From assembly GCF_036967215.1 (NCBI RefSeq), contig NZ_CP146016.1:276501-340500 (forward strand): a stretch of DNA of 64,000 nucleotides. Direction: 5' to 3'. A model generated the notes under the pieces. It saw only the letters and a list, made by a program, of their open reading frames with translations. It had not been told where the DNA came from and did no database searches. A program made the translations under genes and the position numbers. This DNA comes from Sulfolobus tengchongensis (GTDB taxonomy: Archaea; Thermoproteota; Thermoprotei_A; Sulfolobales; Sulfolobaceae). Below, piece after piece: positions 30,401 to 39,989 of the stretch. How positions within the stretch are numbered: position 1 is the stretch's first letter; the number at the start of each line of letters is the position of its first letter.

Positions 30401-31546
30401 CTAATGTTTTAGTAAAAAAGATAATATACCTGCTATAAGTTCAATAACTACTACGGCTATTACTCCAAATGTTATTGTATAAATGTTGTCGAAAAGTGGT
30501 CCTACAAGAGTTGGGATTAATGAAACACCTATATTAGTTACAACACTGTACATTGATGTCGCAAAACCGGCTCTTGCAGGATCATTAACGTAATATGTAG
30601 TGGAAACCATGGCCATCGACCAATAAGCGTTGCCGAAGAAACCAAATAGGAAATAGCCTAGCGCAATCATAGCAAAATTGGTGGTATAGGAAAGTGAGAT
30701 TACGCTGATTAGCGCGGAAATGAACGTTAACATACCAGTTAAGATAAGTCCTAGCCTTAGCCCATATCCCTCAAATAAGGAGGGCAATAATATTGCCCCG
30801 AGTCCAGATCCTAGAAAACTCAATCCACTCAGAAAACCGCCCATACTAACCGCTAATATGGTAGTAATACCATGAAGATGTAAAACTGTCGACGCGATAC
30901 TGCCAAGCATTACTGAAACAGAGGCAACTGCAAGTCCAATGTACCAATTTTTTACCATGCCAATGTTAAAACTTCCTTTAAGAGATCTTTCGTAATGAAC
31001 TGGAAATCCCTTAGTAGATGGAATCAGTAGAACCATTGCTATAAGTCCTAAAATTGCAGTTAACAATAAAACACCACTTAGATTCATCAACGAATAGATT
31101 AGGGGGCCTAGAAATGATCCAGTAGCCATTCCTATAAACAGAATGCCTATACTTATTCCCACTACAGTATTTGCCCTCTTTTCGAATAGGGATTTTGCAA
31201 TACTGCCGACTGGAGCTACTGCTAATGGATATGCTAGGGATGCTAAAATTGAAAAAAGGAAAAATATCGCAAAGTTTGTTGAAATAGCTCTACCTAAAAG
31301 TCCTATAAACGAAAGTATTGAAGATAGGATTAAAACAGTTCTAGTTGTGAATTTAGCCGACAAGAAGCCAGCTAATAAACCTAAAATAGCCATGCTATAC
31401 CCATAAGCGGATATGATGAAAAGTATAGAACTTAAAGGTACGTTAAAACGATTTTCAAGAACTGGGACTAAGGGTGCCAAAATAAACCAACCAAACCCTA
31501 TTGTAAAGATTAAAAACCAATAAGGAAATATTCGAGTCTTCATCAC
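30401..31546 (-). CDS. MFS transporter
   Basis: A 381-residue major facilitator with 12 predicted helices. The helix 2-3 loop reads GFLSAKFTTRTVL, a weak version of the MFS signature, and helices 4 and 5 carry GISIGILFIGMATGSFLGPL. It resembles small drug or organic-anion facilitators rather than the sugar porter type seen at 25166. The substrate is unknown. GAGGTG directly abuts the ATG at 31543, and a GTG one codon earlier (31546) is an alternative start. Confidence 0.84.
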   Translation of the reverse strand: MMKTRIFPYWFLIFTIGFGWFILAPLVPVLENRFNVPLSSILFIISAYGYSMAILGLLAGFLSAKFTTRTVLILSSILSFIGLLGRAISTNFAIFFLFSILASLAYPLAVAPVGSIAKSLFEKRANTVVGISIGILFIGMATGSFLGPLIYSLMNLSGVLLLTAILGLIAMVLLIPSTKGFPVHYERSLKGSFNIGMVKNWYIGLAVASVSVMLGSIASTVLHLHGITTILAVSMGGFLSGLSFLGSGLGAILLPSLFEGYGLRLGLILTGMLTFISALISVISLSYTTNFAMIALGYFLFGFFGNAYWSMAMVSTTYYVNDPARAGFATSMYSVVTNIGVSLIPTLVGPLFDNIYTITFGVIAVVVIELIAGILSFLLKH

Positions 31547-31851
31547 CTCACATAAAACGGTTAAAATAAAAAATTATCCAAACCGATTTAGCTATCTGCT
31601 CCACTCTACAAGTAAACTAAGACATCTTGGAAATCCAAAAAATTCTAATAATTTTGGGATATCTCAATATAGATTTATAGACAGAGTTATATAAAATAAG
31701 GAATTTACTTAAAGCCATTATGGGAGAATTCCTATGAATAAAATATGACATATAAAATCTCCTTTGTCAAGAAGCAATAAAAACATTTTTAACGCTTCTT
31801 CTACCTAAAATTAATTTCGTTTTAGCAAAATTCCTCCAGTTAGTTTCTATT
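31547..31851. other. Intergenic region with nothing recognised
   Basis: About 300 bp. I see no gene and no repeat. Confidence 0.35.
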
Positions 31852-32742
31852 CTACAAGTCTATTCCGAAGGCACAAGGAAGAACAATTTCTTCATCCTTT
31901 AATTTCTTTAAATTATTTTTGCATTCAGTATCTGGAATACTATCATCAGCACCATACTTCAATAAGATTTTAACTAAGTTCCCTCTTTTAAGAATCTTCG
32001 CAATATGCAAGGAGGTGCAACCATTTTTATCTCTTTTATTTGGATCTGCTCCATGCTTAAGTAATATCTTGATAATTTTTACATTTTCCAATAAAATTGC
32101 TGTATTTAATGGAAGCCATCCGTAATCAGATAATATGTCTGGATTGGCACCATATTTTAATAGTTTCTTGATAATTTTTACAGCACTTCTTCTGAGATGT
32201 GGTGTATCACTAAGGAGTATTACTAAGTGAAGTGGAGTATATCCATGAAAAGACTCAGTAAGATCCCTTCTAGTAGACTTAGCGATTTTATTCTCCTTGT
32301 ATATGTTTGGATCTGCCCCTAACTTTAATAATGTCTCAACGACTTTCACTTTGCCTAAAATAGTTGCAAGATGTAATGGAGATAATCCATTATTAGAGAC
32401 TGTATTAAGATTTGCTCCGTGCTTTACTAAAATCTTAATGATTTTTGCATACCCTCCTTGAACTGCAAAGTGCAAGGGTGTATAACCATCATTTTTAGGT
32501 AGAGGAATATCGCCAAAAATTTTTATTTCAGGAAATGCTACGTTTTGAACATTTGGATTAGCACCATATTTTAATAAAAGTTTCACTAAATTGGGGTGAC
32601 CAAGTCCAGAAGCTATATGGAGAGGTGTTAGGCCATGTTCATATTGAATATTTGGATCAACACCTCTATCAAGTAACTCCCTAACTTTCCTTACGTTCTT
32701 TTTCTCCAAAGCTTCAAACAACTCTTTTTCAAGTGAAGGCAT
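31852..32742 (-). CDS. Ankyrin-repeat protein
   Basis: About 296 residues if translation begins at MPSLEKELFEALEKK (32742), which I prefer because ankyrin homology begins there; the open frame extends to 32817. It consists of about seven ankyrin repeats of about 33 residues, each with variants of G.TPLHLA...G...IVK.LLK.GA(D/N)PN. Two repeats have insertions, KIFGDIPLPKND in the second and KIAKSTRRDLTESF in a later one. There is no signal peptide, so it is a cytosolic protein-binding scaffold. Ankyrin arrays are uncommon in archaea, so transfer is possible, although base composition does not stand out. Confidence 0.88.
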   Translation of the reverse strand: MPSLEKELFEALEKKNVRKVRELLDRGVDPNIQYEHGLTPLHIASGLGHPNLVKLLLKYGANPNVQNVAFPEIKIFGDIPLPKNDGYTPLHFAVQGGYAKIIKILVKHGANLNTVSNNGLSPLHLATILGKVKVVETLLKLGADPNIYKENKIAKSTRRDLTESFHGYTPLHLVILLSDTPHLRRSAVKIIKKLLKYGANPDILSDYGWLPLNTAILLENVKIIKILLKHGADPNKRDKNGCTSLHIAKILKRGNLVKILLKYGADDSIPDTECKNNLKKLKDEEIVLPCAFGIDL

Positions 32743-32817
32743 AAAAGTCCAAATAGTGCCTTGCTGAGAATTATTTAATAAAGTTTTGTGTCTCAAAATT
32801 AGTTTAACTTCGTACAC

Positions 32818-33378
32818 TAAATAACAGTCAAAAGTACCCAGAGTCTTATATACATGGCTATTCTAACTGAAGATTTAATGAGAAAGGAAGAATGAAATTA
32901 AAGGGGTAATTAAGCACTCCTTTGACTATTCACTCCTCTATATATCTAAAGTTCACTCATCAAGGTGTATAATCATGTTAAAAACTTACTTCTTGGTCAT
33001 TATTATAAGTTTCATGCACATCAACCTAATTTAGATTAAGAGAATTGGTGAAGCAATACCATAGTTTGGGAGAGGGGCAGTAGTCGTATTGAAATCGATG
33101 AGCTTACTAATACTAATCTATGTAACTTCACTGTGCTGAATAGTATAATAAACGTAAGTAGTATATTATATCCTAAACTCAGAAAGTTTAACTATTTGTA
33201 ATATGTTAGACATACGTCCAAAGGAATATGTCAGAGAAATTTATCTTTGTTTTGTTCATTATATTCAATTTTATTTATGATCTGACGAGGAGGATATGTT
33301 ATATAAGCTTCATCTAGTAATTTAAATAGAATTATAAACTAATAGTTTCTATTAATTATTTTATGTGATAGTTTTAAG
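32818..33378. other. Intergenic region with nothing recognised
   Basis: About 560 bp between the ankyrin gene and the reductase gene. No coding frame or repeat was recognised. TATA-like sequences are present but none can be assigned. Confidence 0.35.
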
Positions 33379-34011
33379 TTAATTCTGCTTATATATCAGA
33401 TGGATCTCATTTCCACACTCGCATATTTTGGCGTCAATGAGATTTAATTTAGGAGCATCTTCACCATTAAATCCTTCTCCTTGAGCTAGGTTTACTCCAT
33501 TTCCGAAAATCTTAGGAGATATTGTTATTCTAATTTCATCATATAATTTATTTTTAATCAAAGTCCAGATCAAATGCCCTCCACCCTCAACCATGACTGT
33601 TCTTACGTTAAATGCTTCATATAAATCTTGGAATATATCGTAAATATTGGTGAATTTCTTAACAAGTACTCCTTTTTGATTAAAAACCTCTATTTTCTTA
33701 TCGTTTTTTAAGTTAGAGGTGTAAATAATTGTTAAAGGTGGGGTTGTAAATATTTTATATGAAGGGTCTAAGTTAAAGCTTCCACTTACTACGACTCTTA
33801 TTGGGTTTCTCTTTTCTTTAGCATATTTTACTGTAAGAGAAGGATTATCTACTCTTACTGTATTTGCACCTACCATAACTGCATCTACCCGACTTCTAAG
33901 TTCATGTTGTCGTTGTTTATCGTAAGGGCAACTTAGTTCACTGTAACCTGTCTTACTGGCCAACCTACCATCTATAGAAACAGTACTAAAGATTATTATA
34001 TACGGTCTCAT
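33379..34011 (-). CDS. 2,5-diamino-6-ribosylaminopyrimidinone 5'-phosphate reductase (RibD C-terminal/RIB7 type)
   Basis: A 210-residue stand-alone reductase domain of the dihydrofolate-reductase-like fold. It has SVDGRLA-like [14 protein letters not shown] (residues 9-22), [20 protein letters not shown] (about 42-61) and [14 protein letters not shown] near residue 140, the motifs of the RibD_C/RIB7 family. It reduces the ribosyl side chain to ribityl in archaeal and fungal riboflavin and F420 precursor synthesis using NAD(P)H. No other riboflavin gene is adjacent in the window. Confidence 0.88.
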   Translation of the reverse strand: MRPYIIIFSTVSIDGRLASKTGYSELSCPYDKQRQHELRSRVDAVMVGANTVRVDNPSLTVKYAKEKRNPIRVVVSGSFNLDPSYKIFTTPPLTIIYTSNLKNDKKIEVFNQKGVLVKKFTNIYDIFQDLYEAFNVRTVMVEGGGHLIWTLIKNKLYDEIRITISPKIFGNGVNLAQGEGFNGEDAPKLNLIDAKICECGNEIHLIYKQN

Positions 34012-34678
34012 GATATGAAATAGGTTATTAACTTATAAAGAGTTTTCAAGATAATTGCTATCTAGATCTAGTAGTAATTATAAAATCATAAGTGAAGTAG
34101 ATATTTACTATTCATTATATTATAATGAAATAATGGCCTAAAAACATCAGTGAACATATAAATTTGAAGAGTTGACGATAAAGAAAGTTTGCATATTGGT
34201 TCTTATAATATGACCGTGTTTGAATTTTTATAACCTATATAGTATACGACGTAGTATTCTCATAAAGAGGACGCAGAAAGTTACTCCTTATAAAAATCTT
34301 AAATTAGTTAAGAGTTGTGGCGAATAAACGGGAAAGAGTAAATCTCGTGTAGGGAGTAAACTATCAGAGAAGAGAGTCCATAGTATAGTTAAGTAGGTAA
34401 ATTTATTAGAAAAATTTTATTCATTCATTAAATATAAATTTGTATCCAGTTATAAGTCAAAATAAATTGAATTTTTATATAAGCTATTTTATACCTTTAT
34501 ACCAACACTATGAGGAGAGTTCTTCAGTTTTCCATTCGGTATCTGATAAAGCCTCAAATTGGTACACAGTATAGAGATTTTATCTAATCTTAATCAGAAC
34601 TGAACATTGTGAAATTAATATTCTTGACTCATCATAGTTTGAAACTGTACCTGGGTTGAGAATTTTTAGTAAAAAACA
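34012..34678. other. Intergenic region with nothing recognised
   Basis: About 670 bp before the tricorn gene. Apart from several TATA-like stretches, I see no gene or RNA. Confidence 0.35.
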
Positions 34679-34687
34679 CTATATACC
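34679..34687 (+). promoter_or_regulatory. TATA box of the tricorn gene
   Basis: CTATATACC is centred about 25 nt before the ATG at 34707. This spacing predicts a leaderless mRNA starting at that ATG and argues against the TTG at 34656 as start. Confidence 0.55.
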
Positions 34688-34706
34688 TAAAGCTAAACAT
34701 TATCAT

Positions 34707-37700
34707 ATGAAAGCATATTATATGTATCCAGATATAAGGGAAGATTTAGTAGCATTTACCTCAGATGACGACATATGGATTATGTCCCTAAAGGACATGA
34801 AACCGTTTAGATTAACTAGTGGCTTAGGAGTCTCAATAAGACCTAAAATAAGTCCCAGTGGGAAAAGGGTAGCGTTTACAGTAATTTGGCTCAAAAGTGG
34901 CAAACAAGGAGGTGACATTTATATTGTTGAAGATGGACAAGCTAGAAGAGTTACATTCTTTGGAAGCAGAAATAGTAGGGTTGCAGGATGGTTAAATGAG
35001 GATGAGATAATAGTTGTTACTGATTTTCATACACCTTTTGTTCAATGGACTGAGGCATACAAGATTAATGTCAATAATGGTAAAATAGACAGAATCCCTT
35101 TTGGTATATTATCAAATATTGTTGTAAATGATAATTTGATAATAATAGCTAGGGGTTATCAGGATCTACCTAATTGGAAGGGATATAAAGGTGGTACTAA
35201 GGGAGAGTTATGGTTATCTCGCGATAATGGAAAAACCTTTGAGAAGTTCATAAGTTTGGATGGGAATGTAAGCTGGCCTATGATAGTTAATGATAGGGTA
35301 TACTTCTTATCTGATCATGAGGGTGTTGGTAATTTATATTCAGTTAATTTAAGTGGAGGAGATTTAAAGAAGCATACTAACTTTACTGATTATTACTGTA
35401 GAAACGCTAGTAGTGATGGTAAGAGAATTGTATTTCAAAACGCTGGTGATATCTATCTTTATGATCCAACTAACGAATCTTTGGTTAAGTTAGATATTGA
35501 CTTGCCTACGGATAGGAAGAAGAGACAGCCTAAGTTCGTCAATGCAATTGAATACATGAATGAAGCTGTAACAAATGGTAACTACGTAAGTATAGTAAGC
35601 AGGGGTAAAGTATTCCTAATGCGAGCATGGGAAGGTCCTGCAATTCAATTAGGTAAGAAACAAGGTGTAAAGTATAGACAGATTCAAGTTTTGCCTAATG
35701 GTGATGTAGTAGCGGTAAATGATGAGGATAAGTTAGTTATACTAAGTAAAGATGGAAGTGAAAGAATAATAAATAAGGATCTAGGTAGAATAGAGCGTAT
35801 TAAAGTTTCTCCAGATGGTAAGAAAATATTATTATCAAATAATAGACTTGAGGTTTGGCTTTACGAGATTGATAAGGATAATGCTAAACTCATCGATAAG
35901 AGTGAATATGATATTATATTTGAAATGGATTGGCATCCTAATAGCGAGTGGTTTGCTTATGCTTTTCCTGAGGGCTATTATACACAGTCAATAAAATTAG
36001 GCCATGTAACTGGTAAAACTATTAGGATAACTAGTCCTTATGGATATGATTTTTCTCCTTCATTTGATCCAGATGGTAGGTATTTATACTTTCTAGCAGC
36101 AAGGCATTTAGACCCAACTAATGATAAGGTAATATTCAATTTAAGTTTTCAAAGGGTAGTTAAACCCTATCTAGTAGTATTAGGTAACTACTATTCACCA
36201 TTCAACCAGCCATTAGATGAAGGGATTGGTAATGATAATAAGAGTATAGAATTAGATGGAATTGAGGATAGAGTAGTACCATTTCCAATTGATGAGGATA
36301 ATTATGTACAGATAGCAGGAGCTAAGAATAACAAGATTTTCCTCTTCTCATATCCTATAAGAGGTTTGCGATCTCAGACTGGAGAGATCTTTGGTAGACT
36401 GGAAATTTACGATTTAGAGAATAAGAGTAAAGAACTGTATGCAGATAACGTAGCTGGCTTCTCTTTATCTAATGATAAAAGTAAAATACTGTTAATGTTT
36501 AAGGAAAATTTGAGGTTGTTTGATGTTAATGCTAAACCAGATTTTAACGCTACTGGAAAGAAGGGTGGGGTAATTGATCTAACCAGAGTTAAGGTCTATG
36601 TTGACCCGAAGAAAGAATGGAGACAAATGCTTAGGGAAACGTGGAAATTAATGAAGCAGAACTTCTGGAATGAGGAAAAGCTTAAGAACTGGGAATCTGT
36701 ATTGCCAAAGTATGAAAGATTGATAGATAGAATAAGTACGAGGTTTGAACTCTCTGACCTAATTCAAGAGATGCAGGGCGAGACTAGAACTTCCCACTCT
36801 TATGAAACGGCTTACGATTATGATACGCCAGAGCCAATCCCAACAGGTGGTCTTGGTGCAGAATTTGATTATGATGAAAGCAATAAATGTTACAAGATTA
36901 CTAAAATATATGTTGGAGATCCAACTAACGAGAATGAGAGAAGTCCCTTAAGAGATCCAGGCGTACAACTAAACGTTGGAGACTGTATAAAGGCAATAGA
37001 TGGGGAGGAGATCAATGGCAATATTTATGCTTATCTAGTGAATAAAGATCAAGTTTTACTTGACGTTATTACTAAGGATGGTAATAATAGGAGAGTAGTA
37101 GCAAAGGTGTTAAAGGATGAGAGATTCTTAATATATAGATATTGGGTTGAGAGGAACAGAGAGTATGTTCATGAAAAAAGTAAGGGTAGATTGGGTTATG
37201 TCCACATACCAGATATGATGTATCAAGGATTTGCGGAGTTCTACAGATTGTTTATGTCTGAATTCCACAGAGATGGATTAATAGTCGATGTTAGATTCAA
37301 TAGGGGTGGATTCATTTCAGGTTTATTATTGGAGAAGTTGCTCTTAAAGAGGGTTGGTTATGATTATCCAAGAAATGGTAAACCTATACCAATGCCTTAT
37401 TTCTCATCCCCTAAAGTCCTAGTAGGTATAACTAACGAGCATGCGGGCTCAGATGGTGATATATTCTCTTATTTGTTTAAGAAGTATAAATTGGGAATCT
37501 TGATAGGTAGGAGAACGTGGGGAGGTGTGGTAGGTATAAGGCCTAGGTATAGATTAGTTGACAAAACTTATATTAGCCAACCCGAATTCGCAGTAAACTT
37601 TGAAGATGTTGGATTTGGAATTGAAAATTATGGTGTAGATCCAGATATAGTAGTTGAGATAAAGCCAGAGGATTATATAAACGGTAAGGATACACAATTA

Positions 37701-37742
37701 GATAGAGCAATAGAACTAGCCTTAAAGGAATTGAATTCTTAA
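34707..37742 (+). CDS. tri: Tricorn protease
   Basis: A cytosolic peptidase (family S41B) that trims proteasome products to short peptides. The open frame extends back to TTG 34656, but I choose ATG 34707 (MKAYYMYPDIRED), where homology to known tricorn begins and a TATA box sits 25 nt before; this gives 1011 residues. Domains in order: a six- and then a seven-bladed beta-propeller (about residues 15-640), a helical/core C1 domain, a PDZ-like domain (about 740-830) and the C2 catalytic domain. The family's catalytic residues are visible: Ser-His in RTSHSYE, the nucleophile Ser in EHAGSDGD and Glu in IENYGVDPD. Confidence 0.92.
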   Translation: MKAYYMYPDIREDLVAFTSDDDIWIMSLKDMKPFRLTSGLGVSIRPKISPSGKRVAFTVIWLKSGKQGGDIYIVEDGQARRVTFFGSRNSRVAGWLNEDEIIVVTDFHTPFVQWTEAYKINVNNGKIDRIPFGILSNIVVNDNLIIIARGYQDLPNWKGYKGGTKGELWLSRDNGKTFEKFISLDGNVSWPMIVNDRVYFLSDHEGVGNLYSVNLSGGDLKKHTNFTDYYCRNASSDGKRIVFQNAGDIYLYDPTNESLVKLDIDLPTDRKKRQPKFVNAIEYMNEAVTNGNYVSIVSRGKVFLMRAWEGPAIQLGKKQGVKYRQIQVLPNGDVVAVNDEDKLVILSKDGSERIINKDLGRIERIKVSPDGKKILLSNNRLEVWLYEIDKDNAKLIDKSEYDIIFEMDWHPNSEWFAYAFPEGYYTQSIKLGHVTGKTIRITSPYGYDFSPSFDPDGRYLYFLAARHLDPTNDKVIFNLSFQRVVKPYLVVLGNYYSPFNQPLDEGIGNDNKSIELDGIEDRVVPFPIDEDNYVQIAGAKNNKIFLFSYPIRGLRSQTGEIFGRLEIYDLENKSKELYADNVAGFSLSNDKSKILLMFKENLRLFDVNAKPDFNATGKKGGVIDLTRVKVYVDPKKEWRQMLRETWKLMKQNFWNEEKLKNWESVLPKYERLIDRISTRFELSDLIQEMQGETRTSHSYETAYDYDTPEPIPTGGLGAEFDYDESNKCYKITKIYVGDPTNENERSPLRDPGVQLNVGDCIKAIDGEEINGNIYAYLVNKDQVLLDVITKDGNNRRVVAKVLKDERFLIYRYWVERNREYVHEKSKGRLGYVHIPDMMYQGFAEFYRLFMSEFHRDGLIVDVRFNRGGFISGLLLEKLLLKRVGYDYPRNGKPIPMPYFSSPKVLVGITNEHAGSDGDIFSYLFKKYKLGILIGRRTWGGVVGIRPRYRLVDKTYISQPEFAVNFEDVGFGIENYGVDPDIVVEIKPEDYINGKDTQLDRAIELALKELNS

Positions 37743-37758
37743 CTTACTATTTACTTTC

Positions 37759-37775
37759 TTTTTTTCCCAAAAAAA
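37759..37775. terminator. Bidirectional T-run terminator between tricorn and treY
   Basis: TTTTTTT followed by CCC and AAAAAAA lies between two convergent genes. It gives a T-run on both strands at the right place to end both transcripts. Confidence 0.5.
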
Positions 37776-37793
37776 TTAGTAATAAAGCTTTAT

Positions 37794-39989
37794 CTATGGA
37801 GATACTAATACAACAACCTTATGTAGACCTATAAGTTCACTTAATTTATATTCTCCTCTACTGATCTCTTCATTTCTTAACAAATCTCTGCTATGATTAT
37901 TTATGACTACTTTCTCATCTATTTCTCTAGTGACTATTGGAGAGAATAATACTGTAACTTTTCCTCTTATATATCCATATTTTAATGGCCTATATTCACT
38001 AGAATGTACAAGATAATCTTTTCTAACTTTTAACAACTTTTTAACATATAGCATTTTAGTTCTATGATCTGAAATGTCAAGGTTTTTAATATTATCTGGT
38101 AGTTGTCTCATTAACGCTTCTAAACTGTTAAAGTCGACTGGTATTCTATTATCGGGATCTGTCAGTAAATATTTCCAAATCTCAGTTCCTTGATAAGTAT
38201 CTGGAACACCCGGAGAAGTGAATTTTAATACAGTTGCGATTAAAGACTTCATGTATCCATAGTATCTTATTTTATTTTCAAATGTCATGAAATCTCTCTT
38301 GAACGCATCATTAGAGAAGACATCATCGATAAAAGCCAAAATTTTTCTTTCATACTCTACGTTATGATTTTCCCATGTAGTGTTGACCTTAGCTTCTCTT
38401 ATTGCTTTTATAATATGATTCTTTATACGATCCTTATATTCATTAGTGAATCCATCAAAGCTACCTAATAAGGTCTGATAGAATCTGTACTCATCATTTT
38501 TGTCAATATTTGGCTTTAATAAGTCATGCCAATATCTAATTCTTTTTTCCCATTCTTTAGGAATTTCTGATAGTACAGAAATCTTAGCTCTAACATCTTC
38601 ACTAAACTTAGTATCATGGGTAGATAACGTATTCATTGAAAGCGAGTTTAGCCTATTAGTATTAAATGAATGAAACTGATCCAGTGTAATGCTAAATTTC
38701 CTAATATCGCTTCCAACTTCATTTAATGAAATGAGTCTATTATATCTAAATAATGCAGTATCTTCATAACCCTTAGCATATATTGCAGGCATGTATTGTT
38801 GAAGCCTCATTATACCTTTTGTATCTTTAATTTTGCCCTCTTTATCACATACCCTTATACTATTTGTATCATCGTCTGGTATATATGTTCTATAAATATT
38901 TAGGCATGTAAGAAAGTTAACTAAATACTCATACTCAATGCCAAGGATTTTAGATAACCTTTCAAGATCTCCTTTAAATAATGTAGTTGCCACTAATCTT
39001 TTACTTTCCTTAATTATCTCATCTATATTCATTTTCTTTCCTACGAACTCTTCATAAATTCTCGTTAATTCCTTCTCTCCACTTCCATCAACTAGTAACA
39101 TATTAACATAATTTAGGAAATCATATCCCGTAGTTCCTTCGACATTCCAATCGTTTCTCAACTTTTCGTTTAATTGTAATATCTTTTCTACGTAGATTAT
39201 CTTATTTTCTCCACTATAATTTCTTAATCTCATCAAGTACTCCTTTGGGTTGTACAACCCATCTATATGATCGATTCTATATCCGTCTATAGGTAATTTC
39301 AAGATTTTTTCATGAGATTCTTTGAATACCTCTTCTAATTCTACTCTAACCGCTATTAGTTCATTTACTGCAAAGAATCTCCTATAGTTTGGACTCTCTC
39401 TCCAGTATGTTAACTCATAGTATTGTAATGAAAGTAGTCTCTTTATATCATCTTTTGTTAAGCAAGAACTATCAAAACATTTTTTCTGCTTTAAAAATTC
39501 GATTCCTATGTCATTTATTGGAAATAAATAGTCTCTATATTGTATATGATAATTTACAATTTTGATTAAGTTTCTCTCTATAACATTATCCAATGTATCT
39601 TCAAGGATTGGAAATATAATTTTATTATCGTTATAATGATCAAAATAGTTATAATATTTACTTTTGTTCCAATTCCTTAATAAGTCCATCAATCTCCAGT
39701 TAGTGTGATGCACCGCCATATGATTTGGAACAATATCTTGGATAATTCCTAATCCTCTTTCCTTTGCCTCATTAATAAGCTTGTAATAACCCTCTTCTCC
39801 ACCTAACTCATCATTTATTTTGCTGTGATCAACTACGTCATAACCGTGCGTACTACCTGGTCTAGCTTTAAGAATTGGAGATAAATATAAATGCGATATA
39901 CCTAGTTCCTTAAAGTAATCTAAATGGTTTATAACATCATAAAAAGTAAGATTCTTATTAAGTTGTAACCTATAGGTGCCTATGATCAT
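37794..39989 (-). CDS. treY: Maltooligosyltrehalose synthase
   Basis: A 731-residue GH13 enzyme (family length about 700-730). It converts the reducing-end alpha-1,4 bond of maltooligosaccharides into a trehalose unit inside the cell. The conserved regions are visible: DIVPNHMA (about residues 85-92), the probable nucleophile Asp240 in DGYRIDHIDGL, probable acid Glu268 in IIYVEKIL, and STHDTKFSED near 470. Its ATG overlaps the stop of the debranching enzyme gene (ATGA), so it is translated with it and acts before TreZ in the pathway. Confidence 0.95.
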   Translation of the reverse strand: MIIGTYRLQLNKNLTFYDVINHLDYFKELGISHLYLSPILKARPGSTHGYDVVDHSKINDELGGEEGYYKLINEAKERGLGIIQDIVPNHMAVHHTNWRLMDLLRNWNKSKYYNYFDHYNDNKIIFPILEDTLDNVIERNLIKIVNYHIQYRDYLFPINDIGIEFLKQKKCFDSSCLTKDDIKRLLSLQYYELTYWRESPNYRRFFAVNELIAVRVELEEVFKESHEKILKLPIDGYRIDHIDGLYNPKEYLMRLRNYSGENKIIYVEKILQLNEKLRNDWNVEGTTGYDFLNYVNMLLVDGSGEKELTRIYEEFVGKKMNIDEIIKESKRLVATTLFKGDLERLSKILGIEYEYLVNFLTCLNIYRTYIPDDDTNSIRVCDKEGKIKDTKGIMRLQQYMPAIYAKGYEDTALFRYNRLISLNEVGSDIRKFSITLDQFHSFNTNRLNSLSMNTLSTHDTKFSEDVRAKISVLSEIPKEWEKRIRYWHDLLKPNIDKNDEYRFYQTLLGSFDGFTNEYKDRIKNHIIKAIREAKVNTTWENHNVEYERKILAFIDDVFSNDAFKRDFMTFENKIRYYGYMKSLIATVLKFTSPGVPDTYQGTEIWKYLLTDPDNRIPVDFNSLEALMRQLPDNIKNLDISDHRTKMLYVKKLLKVRKDYLVHSSEYRPLKYGYIRGKVTVLFSPIVTREIDEKVVINNHSRDLLRNEEISRGEYKLSELIGLHKVVVLVSP

